Below, piece by piece: positions 55,101-64,000 of a DNA stretch of 64,000 bases. Each line of letters starts with the position of its first letter. Within the stretch, counting starts at the first letter, position 1. The DNA is from Temnopleurus reevesii (taxonomy: Eukaryota; Echinodermata; Echinoidea; Temnopleuroida; Temnopleuridae): NCBI GenBank assembly GCA_036244855.1, contig BQKZ01000243.1:148336-212335 (forward strand), read 5' to 3'. Position numbers and translations under genes: made by a program. The notes under the pieces are model-generated. The model made no database searches, was not told the origin of the DNA, and saw only the letters and a program-made list of their open reading frames with translations.

Positions 55101-57069
55101 TTGTTGGAATCCCCCTCTTTGTCTTGAATGGTTTGACATTTAACTTAATTTTCAAAACTTTATCGGAATTGAGTCCATGAATAATGGTAATAATCATTAT
55201 CAAAGTTACACTTCTTTAAAGGTTGTTCGATTAAGTCGTTTAAACCAAGATTATGATTGAAAAGTGAATAAGTCGAAACAAGGCAAATTATGTTACCCCT
55301 GAAACTGAATTCAATTCAATTTTCATGAAACAAAAAATATGTAAAAGCCCAATTATTATAAAAATACCCTCCAAGTTAACGTATCTATTTAACATGTTTA
55401 TATATTTATTTGATTCAGGTTAGGGATGGAATTATCGTCTTCAGGAACAAATTAAACCGTTTCTGAAAAAGTCTTTTTAAGATAGATTCTTTACTTATTC
55501 CTTAATCGCATAGAGTATATGAAAATTTAGGAATTGGGTGTGATATAATCCAATGAATCATAACCTATTAATTAATCTATCAATATCATAAAGAAGATCT
55601 GCTAGTATGATCAAAGATGTATCAAATATAGTTTAACTTGCATTTATACCTATGATATTCACAAAACCACAACATTATTTTACAAATTTAAGAGGCTAGT
55701 TTGAACACTGGTGTTAAAATAATCATCCTCCTTTTGCATAACGTTGTATATTTCTATTAACAAAATCTTATCTGCTTCCCTTAGGGATCAACTTGAGAAT
55801 GAATTGTGTTTAACTGATACCATTTCCATTATATTGAATATAATTCAAATTGAAATATCATTTATCCTCTCATCTATTTAAGTACAATCATTTCAAACGT
55901 ATATGCCCAAGTGAAAAAGTACAGCAATTCTACTCATTCAATCTCAAGTTAAAATATATGTAACTTCTAATTTCGAGGTGGATGGCCGGATTTTTTTTTG
56001 CCCTGAAATTGATTAACATTACCATTTAAAACTTGCCCCTTATTCTCCCATGTAGGGAGTACAGGAATTACACATTTTGATCAGGAAATAGTCATATTGA
56101 ATTATCAGTGTTTATTATCAAAATATATATAACCATGTATATGTTAACATCTTGTGTTGTAAAACTGCCAGTGGCTTCTTGTCATTTTTACCCCTCTTGT
56201 CATTTTTCTTTTAATTTGTATGCACAGCACAATCCTGCTTGAAAGTTCAAAGTTATATATCTCTCACTTTATTTGAGAACATTTCATTATTGGCCACTTG
56301 ATATATCCCCTTAAATGTCGATGTGTCTCATTTTTTTGTGAGTTCAATCCTCTTTGTTTCCTGTGTAATGTCATTTATTAATCATGTTATAATGAAAAGA
56401 AAACAGTAGATCAGGAAACAAGAGGGATATAGAAGCATACTAAAAAGGTGTTGTGTGTATCGAGCTAACTTTTGAGGAGAAAACAACAAAAAAGATGACA
56501 ACTATCCTACAAGACACATACATGTAGTATGATGACATTGTAAATGACGAGAGAGTATGCTTTTATCATTATATTAACTATGCTATGTATTATTATGAAT
56601 ATTTTATCATTATCGTTGATACTATTATAAATATGTAAACACACTGAGACAGATGAACGCAGTGTTGTCTGCATTAGTACCATGATATGGCAAGTTTATC
56701 ATTATTCTAGGTATACCATATGGCACAGCATTTGAATCTCATGAATAAATTATGGACTGAATGTAGTGATTTCTTTTACAAATAAACATTATATGCCTAA
56801 AAAAAAGCTATTGAGTTCCAAGGATGTGTTTATTAATTTAATGGATTGTGTTTTGTGGTTGGGTTAGTACAAGACGATGGCTTTACAATACAAGTGTGGA
56901 ATGTGAATTTCCGAACGGATTCCATAAATGATGGAAAATTGCAGAAGATTGAATTAGAAAAGTGAAAAGTGAGAGATTTAAACCTAATATGATGGAGAAC
57001 CTATCTTCAACTAAGACGATATATTAATATAACATTTCTGCTAAACAAAGATTCTTGACAGGTCTGCCG

Positions 57070-57200
57070 TAAAGAGAGAGAGAGAGAAAGAGAGAGAGAT
57101 AGAAAGAGAGAGAGAGAGGGAAGGAGGGAGTGTCAGAGAGAGAGAGAGAGAGAGAGAGGGGGAATGGAGGGGGAAGATGGGCAAAGAGAGCGAGACACAC
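57070..57200. repeat. (GA)n microsatellite
   Basis: GA-rich array with gagggaagg-type interruptions, immediately after the first copy of the local duplication at 56868. Confidence 0.93.
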
Positions 57201-57315
57201 ACATACAACACAGAGAGGGAAAGACATGGAGATATTGAGAAAGTAGTTATTGAATTGGAAAGGGAAGGAAATATTCTAAAGAATGTTGGGAAATAAAACC
57301 AATTATCTGGAAAAC

Positions 57316-57316
57316 N
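57316..57316. other. Assembly gap marker (single N)
   Basis: One N directly after a 37-bp sequence (57279-57315) that recurs directly after the next N. It marks a join between contigs. Confidence 0.9.
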
Positions 57317-57655
57317 GTACAAGACGATGGCTTTACAATACAAGTGTGGAATGTGAATTTCTGAACAGATTCAATGAATAATGGAATATTGCATAAGATT
57401 GAAATGAGAAAATTGAAAAGTGAGAGATTCAAACCTATATGATGGAGAACCTATAAATGGAATATTGCATAAGATGGAAATGAGAAAATTGAAAAGTGAG
57501 TGATTCAAACCTATATAATGGAGAACCTATCTTCAACTAATACAATATATTAATATAGAATTTCTGCTAATCAAAGCTTTTCAACAAGTCTGCCATAAGC
57601 TGATTTTGGTTTCCTTTTTTTCTTCACTTTTATAATAAGTTTCATGTGCAGTGTA

Positions 57656-58163
57656 TTTAGAGTGTCCCAATAAAAATGTCCCTGGAAAACTGGCCATGTT
57701 CATGAAATTTTCTTACTTCTGTTCCTAAAAGAGTATTCTGAACTAGTTGGATGAGCTAAGTTCATCAAAATTGTTTAGGTCAATTAACAGTTACTGTATC
57801 AACTTTTTTGTGGAGCAATGCTTGATCAAAGTTGTGGCTAAAATCTGTGCGGATCAATTATATAAAATCATAGCCTGTCACAACTTTGGCAGAGCAGTGT
57901 TCAACAAACATAGTCATAACTTTCGATTGGTTTGACCTATTTAGATGATATGAAGCTCATTTTGATTTTGTATCACTTTGTTTACATTAAGGAACAACTT
58001 ATAGAGAACATATAGTACATCAAACATAACAAAAATATACAGAAATACTTAAGAATACATTTGTCCAGGGCAAAGCATATTATTGCAAAGGCAGGACGAT
58101 AAATGAATATCGGTAAAATGATATCAAATTTTCAAGGAACATTTTATTGGGACACTCTGTGTA
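57656..58163. mobile_element. mariner-type non-autonomous element with AGAGTGTCCCAATAAAA ends
   Basis: Left end agagtgtcccaataaaaatg (57659) and right end cattttattgggacactct (ending 58157) are inverted copies. The CAGAGTGTCCCA-type end is typical of mariner-like elements. The ~500-bp interior encodes no transposase. It lies wholly inside the segment bounded by the two N positions. Confidence 0.8.
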
Positions 58164-58282
58164 ATCCATTACACATGACTCTTATTGATGGTACCAGGTA
58201 ATTAATCCCTTTCCACCATGATAATCATATTGACGCCAACAAATTTTTAAAATTTCATTTTTTTGGGGATGCCTGCCCCCTT

Positions 58283-58283
58283 N
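58283..58283. other. Assembly gap marker (single N)
   Basis: Second N; the 37 bp that follow (58284-58320) are identical to the 37 bp before the first N. Confidence 0.9.
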
Positions 58284-58750
58284 AAGAATGTTGGGAAATA
58301 AAACCAATTATCTGGAAAACGTACTTCCTCAAATGGAACATACTTCCACATCTGCCAACCACAATATGTAATCCTTGATATTAGCAAATAATTAGGAATA
58401 CAATACTGAAAATGCTTTGCACCTGTCTTCTCAAAACCCCTTTTGTTCACTGATAACGAAGGGGAATTCCCAGCTATTTCTTTAGAAATACATAATGTGG
58501 CTAAAAATTAAAGAGGAATTGATACCACTTTCATCCATAGGCGCCGCTTTTGTCATTCTTAATGGCAAATTTGGTGTCTATATATAATTTTATAATTATT
58601 ATTATTATTTTTTTTTATTTTTTATTTTTTAACTATAAGCAGTTCTTGCGTTGCTGATTTCCAAATATGGTCATGACAGTTTCACCGCACAAGTGCAAAC
58701 TTTCTGTAGAGATAACCTATGCAACATGCCAATGTTTCTGTGGTTTAGTA

Positions 58751-59296
58751 TTAAAAGAAGAGTCTACCCCAAAATAATAATCTTTTAACAGAAGCGGAAA
58801 AAATTCATGAGTAAAACAAAAAAAGTTTGAAGAAAATCGGACAAGTAGTAAAAAAGTTATGAATTTTAAAGATTTGAAAAAAATGTGCAATCAGTGGAAA
58901 TTTCCAAAGATTTTGCCAATTTGATGACATCATGGGTGCACAACTAACCAGTGCAAAATTCCTAATTTTTACAGAAAGTTGCAAACTTTGTATGAATTTA
59001 AACATGCAAATAGTGGATCTACAGATCTATTATAAAGATATCCTACGGTTAAAGTTTTGAGGAAATCATATTTTTGGGGAAAAAGTAACATTTTATGACA
59101 TTGATATGAATGTAATAAATGGTCAGTTGTGCACCTACAAATATGATGTCATCGGTTGCCGATTTATCTAAATGTATAAACATTCATAACTTTTCTTATT
59201 AGTGGTCCAATTTTTCTCAAACTTTTTTTGTTCTGTTCATCTAATTTTTCTGCTCCTGTTGAAGAAATATTATTTTTGGGCAGACTCTCCTTTTAA
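58751..59296. mobile_element. MITE, TTAAAAGWAGAGTCTACCC family, copy 1
   Basis: 546 bp. Ends ttaaaagaagagtctacccc and gcagactctccttttaa. The inverted symmetry extends inward for about 100 bp at each side (for example aaagttatgaatt and cattcataactttt). Confidence 0.9.
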
Positions 59297-60046
59297 CAAA
59301 CAATGCCTTTACTGGGGCACAAAGACATTTTTTCAGATGCCAAACCATCTGAGAGATCGGGATAGATGTGCAAAGTATACAAATAATATTGGAACTGACA
59401 AATTTGTTCTAAAGAATATACAAATATAAATATAAATGGACTCTGAAATGCCAAGATGACTAATGAGGTGATATAAAGAAATCAAATTTGATTGAAAATT
59501 CATCTAACCTCTTTGCAAATGAGCTCTCCAAATGCACTTAATATCTTTAAAAAAACATCAAAATAAAGAAGGAAATAATTTAATCTTAAAAATTGCATTT
59601 ATTTGAGAACCACTCTGGGTAATAAACAGGTAACAACAAATTACATAATATCATTCAATGTGATCATTTTTTATCATAACTGAAGTATCTGTGCATGCAT
59701 ATGTACATGTACAGGCAACACTATGAACATGGAATATAAAGACAGAGGACAAAAAAGCAACTCTCATTCAATTCACAAAATAGCCTCTGATGAATAAATA
59801 AATAATTTGTTTATCCATATTTTGAATAGTGCATGAAACACGGCTTTTTCAAAATCTGTCTTTTATAATATCCAGTAAATGGGCCTTTCATTGTCTTCTT
59901 GATCAATGTTGTATTTTTGAATGAGAGTTATTCATTTTGTCCACCCTCAGACATTAATGTCCATACCAAAACCCCCTTACACTACCTGATAAACGAGCAT
60001 TGGGATAGTGCTTTCATACGCTAACCCTAAATTAAAGAGAACAAAA

Positions 60047-60564
60047 TTAAAGCCCAAGTATAGTTTTGGTAAAAGCGAAAATCTTTATCACCAGATTTTG
60101 TCTTCAAATCTACATGAAATTGAATTTAGTATCATAAACATATTGCACAAAAGATTGTACGAAAAATGAACAAGTTTTGTAAAAGCTATAACCTAAAATG
60201 TGCAAATTTTTGTAGTGTGGTGCTTCACCACGCTAATTCAATATTTTCTATCATGATAAAGGACAACTTCCCATGTTCAGAATTGGATTAGAATTGAAGA
60301 ATTCAATTGTTGTGTGTATCTCTATGTCATTCTATTGTCAAATCTTGGAAATAACTTAGTATATGCTCGATAACGAGCAAAATAATGCTATAACCAAGAG
60401 AGGGCGCTAAATATGATTTAACGGTCAAATTCAAATTTTCAAATGAATCAGTTCGTAAAAAAAGATGCTATGCTCTCAAAATATGTATAAGAATTACATG
60501 TCATGTTAAAAATCCCCCAAATTCACACTTCTTCATCTTTACCAAAACTGTACTTGAGCTTTAA
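60047..60564. mobile_element. MITE with TTAAAGCCCAAGTATAGTTTTGG ends
   Basis: Ends ttaaagcccaagtatagttt and aaactgtacttgagctttaa form a ~27-bp inverted repeat 518 bp apart. Non-coding interior. Confidence 0.85.
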
Positions 60565-60828
60565 GGTGAAATAAGCTGGCATAATCCTTATCCAAGGTTT
60601 TCCTCATGCAGATTCCATTTTCAAAATTTAAAACAAAAGAAATATATCAAACAGAAATTTTGATTTGCCATCAAAATATAAACGTAATTTTTCAATACAC
60701 TTTATGGCATATGGGTTAGCACTTTATTGCACTGACCCTTTAAATTTTGTACTGATATCCTTCCAATATAAACATCTTTTGATGTACATAACCCATTGTT
60801 GCTTCCTTTAGGCGGTGAGAATTTAAAG

Positions 60829-61381
60829 TTAAAAGAAAAGTCTACCCAAAAATTATATCTCTTCAACAGGAGAAGAAAAAATAGATAAATAGAACAAAAA
60901 AAGTTTTAGGAAAATTAGACACCTAATAAAAGAGTTATGAATGTTTGTATATTTAGACAAATTGGCAACTGATGATGTCACAGGTGCACAACTGACCATC
61001 TATTACATGTTATAGAATGTTACTATTTCCCCCAAAAATATGATTTCCTCAAAACTTTAACCATAGGATATCTTTGTGATAGATATGTAGATCCATTATT
61101 TGCATGTTTACATTCATACAAACTTTGCAATTTTCTGTAAAAATAATGACTTTTACACCACATTTATAATAAAAACTCTGGTTAGTTTTGCACCCATAAT
61201 GTCATTAAATTGGCAACATCTCTGAAAATGTCCACTGATTTGCCCATTTTTTCAAATCTTTTAAAAAATCATAACTTTTTAATTACTTATCTTATTTTCT
61301 TCAAACTTTTTTTGTTTTACACACCAATTTTTTCTGCTTCTGTTAAAAAAATTATTATTTTGGGGTAGACTCTACTTTTAA
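60829..61381. mobile_element. MITE, TTAAAAGWAGAGTCTACCC family, copy 2 (opposite orientation)
   Basis: 553 bp. Ends ttaaaagaaaagtctaccca and ggggtagactctacttttaa. The unique centre (tttgcatgtttacattcata, atgatgtcacaggtgcacaa) is the reverse complement of that of copy 1. Confidence 0.9.
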
Positions 61382-61574
61382 TATAGTTTATATATTAATA
61401 GTTAAATACACATGTGCAGCAACATTAGATTATTAATGTTTCAAACAAAGCAGCCCCTTATGGCTTTTCACTCAAATTAGTGGTAGAAGTTAATGGTAAA
61501 ACAGAAAGGTTCAATAAAGCTGTATGATTTTGAAAATAAATGGCAATAAAATATCTTCATATCTTCAAACAACA

Positions 61575-61775
61575 AATAATAATAATAATAGATGCAATTT
61601 ATATAGTGCACGTATCCACTCTGCTGAGTGTTCAAGGCGCTTTACATTATTATTACCCTGGCTTTAGCCCGGCAGCCATCTGCAGCGCACTTGGCGTTTC
61701 AAGGAATAAATATTCCTGCCAGGTACCCATTCAACTCACCTGGGTTGAGTGCAACACAATGTAAACACTTCTTGC
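61575..61775 (-). mobile_element. SINE fragment with (AAT)n tail, antisense
   Basis: Starts with aataataataatag, then ggcgctttacattattatta, cctgccaggtacccattcaa and gagtgcaacacaatg, matching the SINE body without the tRNA head. It runs up to a MITE at 61824. Confidence 0.78.
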
Positions 61776-61823
61776 ATCAGTCATCTCTTCTTCTCACAGT
61801 TCGTCCATAGTGCCTTTTCATTG

Positions 61824-62022
61824 TGAGCAGAAGGGACAAGGAAATGGAAAAACTGAACGACTTCAATTAGAGCCTTCACAATAATTAAATGCTGACAAAA
61901 GAAGGTATATTAAACATTTATCTACCGAATAAGAAGGAATTTTCTTTTGTGTGCATAGAGCTCTAGTGAATGCTTGGAAGGGTGTTGTCTACTTTGTCCA
62001 ATTCCTTCGTCCCTTCTGCTCA
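61824..62022. mobile_element. MITE, TGAGCAGAAGGGACAA family, copy 2
   Basis: Terminal repeats tgagcagaagggacaaggaa and ttccttcgtcccttctgctc, 199 bp apart. Non-coding. Confidence 0.88.
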
Positions 62023-62848
62023 GTGTTCACTTCTTGGTTCAATATTCAAATCTAGCTTAGCCTCTGTCTCAAATCGTATACATTGGCAAGTAATTAATAA
62101 ACTTCATGAAATATACAATTAATAAAGTTACATGTTGAGTACAGTTGAAACTCACTTATCCAGTCTCCCTTTATATAAATCAAGATTCATTGAAAGTCAA
62201 TGACTAACATTGCTCAGGATCAAAATAGAATTTAGCTAATTAGTGCTATATTGATGATTCTAAACATTTTGCCAAAATCAGGAATCCCCTGAACTTTCAA
62301 AGTTCATTGTTCATGAACATTTCAAGATACAAGTGAGTCAGCACTGATGCTCTATAATCGACTTAATCGCACCGCACCATGTGCGTATATGCGTCTGCAG
62401 GCAGCTTTCAGGGAGTAGAGCATGATTATTCACTGGCCCAAAACCACATGCTTCTGGAGTGCTGATCTATTTCTACTCTTTTGGCATCGTACATTGTAAA
62501 TGATTTTTCCTACCCTTTCAGATATTGTTAGTCACAGATATATCAAAGTGGATCACATAAATTAACACATTGATTACTGGAACACAAAGTCTATGGGAAT
62601 TACATAATTCCCTAGTCAACTGGTTAAAACATATTTTGAAATAATTTTGTGATGTCAAAATATTGCCTTTAATGATCTGCATGCAATCTCCATTTGATTT
62701 TGTATTTGTCACTCAACCAACAACTGTGAAAAATAGTTCAAACATAATCATAATTCCTTAAAAACTCATGTGAAGTATTTCCCAACATCGTTGGCATACT
62801 TTGATGTGAAATTTTCATAACATGCATTCAGACATTTAAACAACACAA

Positions 62849-62976
62849 GGGGCCTGTAACACAAAAGATGCAATTAAACTTACAATAAATATTTATCGTA
62901 AGTCTATGGCAATATGTGTACCAAAGAGATGCAATCAATTGCCAGATTAATTGCATCTCTTTTATGTTACAGGCCC
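62849..62976. mobile_element. MITE, GGGCCTGTAACAYAAAAGATGCAATT subfamily
   Basis: Termini ggggcctgtaacacaaaaga and tcttttatgttacaggccc, inner arms gatgcaatta and taattgcatc. Confidence 0.9.
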
Positions 62977-63394
62977 AAGCTCATGCAATTAAATGTATTT
63001 AATGTTGTGTATTATAGAGTATCAGAGGTAAAAAAAATACAAATTGTATATCATTCAAATACATAAGATTAACCCAAATCAACAATATCCGACATGATAT
63101 GGATTACCACGATAGGAGTTAAAAGCAAATAAACATCTCATTCTCGATCAACGCATAGAGCCTAATCCCGAGTGAGGCTTTGCGTGTGGCTTCTTGAATA
63201 TGTGCACGTTCTTCGTGTGCACGTCCCTATATCTCAAATGTGTGAGCTAGGCTTCGAACAGGTCATTTTTTATTTATCATGCGAAACGTTTGATTCTTAA
63301 AATTCAACATGCAAAAAAACAAATCATGTTTACAAGAGTTGGTTTTGTGTATACTAATAACTAGCAAGTTATCATTTTGGCCTAAGATACCCCT

Positions 63395-63578
63395 TGAAGG
63401 TGTGTGGCTAGAAAGTTGCAATAGATTGCAAATCAACTGCAAATCAGTGGAAACTAGAAACACGCATTTTATATGTACATAATCTGCACAGGAAATGCAT
63501 AGAACAAACACTGTGATCGGCATGCGCCAATCAAGTGTACCTTGCAATTTATCACAACTTTCTAGCAACACCCCCATA
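63395..63578. mobile_element. MITE, GTGTTGCT family, divergent copy 4
   Basis: Termini aggtgtgtggctagaaagtt and aactttctagcaacaccccc. The interior has cgccaatcaagtgtacc as in the other copies, with GCTAGAAAG in place of GCTCAAAAG. Confidence 0.75.
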
Positions 63579-64000
63579 GATTCTCTGGCCTAATTCCCTT
63601 CTTCAGCGGAATAGAGCCGATTCCAACATGTCCAGATGAGAAAGGTCAAAAGGTACTTAATATTCTAAAAAAAAACTAACTAAAGTAATGCTGATTAATT
63701 TGTAAATTCTGTGTAGAAACAAGAAAAATGGTGGTCATTGAACGCATAAAATTGTCCCAGGGAATTAGACATGAGTCTGTTCCTCATCCAATCATATATC
63801 ATTAGATATCATTATCAATACGTTTGAAATTGATAAAGAGGGGAAGTGTAAAGTAGCCACAACTGAGGCGCAGGTTCCATTTAATTGTGTCAGTTCCTTC
63901 AAAAAATAATTATTACTTCCTTCCTTGAAGCATCCTCATTATACAATCTATTAAAGGGGAACCCACCCCTAGGTTACGATCTTTTATAGTGAATAGAGAA

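Larger units (their letters stand above)
48946..56867. other. 3' flank or extended 3' UTR
   Basis: AT-rich, no coding exon. Holds a MITE at 50615 and a SINE tail at 52045 but otherwise fewer repeats than the introns. Includes a TATG/ATAT-rich patch at about 54060-54135 and several TGTANATA words (for example 53359-53366). Confidence 0.5.
56868..57600. repeat. Near-identical local duplication across an N position
   Basis: gtacaagacgatggctttac at 56868 recurs at 57317 right after the N at 57316. The following ~200 bp correspond (gtggaatgtgaatttc, gagaacctatcttcaacta, atatattaatata). In the second copy an internal ~65-bp piece (atggaatattgcataagat and following) is itself repeated. Confidence 0.88.

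Overview
The window is animal nuclear DNA, AT-rich and intron-rich. It carries one recognisable protein-coding gene, on the + strand: the 3' ten exons of a voltage-gated calcium channel beta subunit (CACNB-type, a MAGUK-like SH3/GK scaffold). The exons lie between 23144 and 48043. Joined, they give 2103 nt, or 700 codons plus a stop, in one unbroken frame with GT/AG at every junction. There is a single family member with the exon layout of vertebrate CACNB genes. The introns hold a tRNA-derived SINE with an (AAT)n tail and many small palindromic MITEs. Together these suggest an invertebrate deuterostome, most likely an echinoderm (sea-urchin-like). That assignment is inference from general character, not from a database match.

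Layout. Positions 1-23143 are non-coding as far as can be seen: upstream flank or 5' introns, with at least nine MITEs, a 270-bp tandem duplication with a nested MITE, two more GC- and CpG-rich islands (about 11934-12110 and 15296-15745), and microsatellites. No exon for the extreme N-terminus could be identified there. Positions 23144-48043 are the gene: exon A (N-terminal conserved segment), B and C (SH3), D and E (HOOK linker), F to I and the start of J (guanylate-kinase-like domain), and the rest of J (a long Arg/Asp/His-rich tail). Positions 48044-64000 are the 3' UTR and downstream flank. This part has SINE and MITE copies and a stretch between two single-N gaps that looks like a false duplication made during assembly.

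The most unusual feature is a pair of exon-fragment tandem arrays inside the gene. After exon A, its 3' part plus the 5' splice site is repeated two to three times (to 25500), and one copy is interrupted by a 1.87-kb insertion. Before exon H, the polypyrimidine tract, the 3' splice site and the first ~60 nt of the exon are repeated five times (44700-45623), including two 184-bp units that are identical. The result is a ladder of extra 5' splice sites after one exon and of extra 3' splice sites before another. Both could divert splicing toward truncated beta subunits. Whether they are used cannot be told from sequence.
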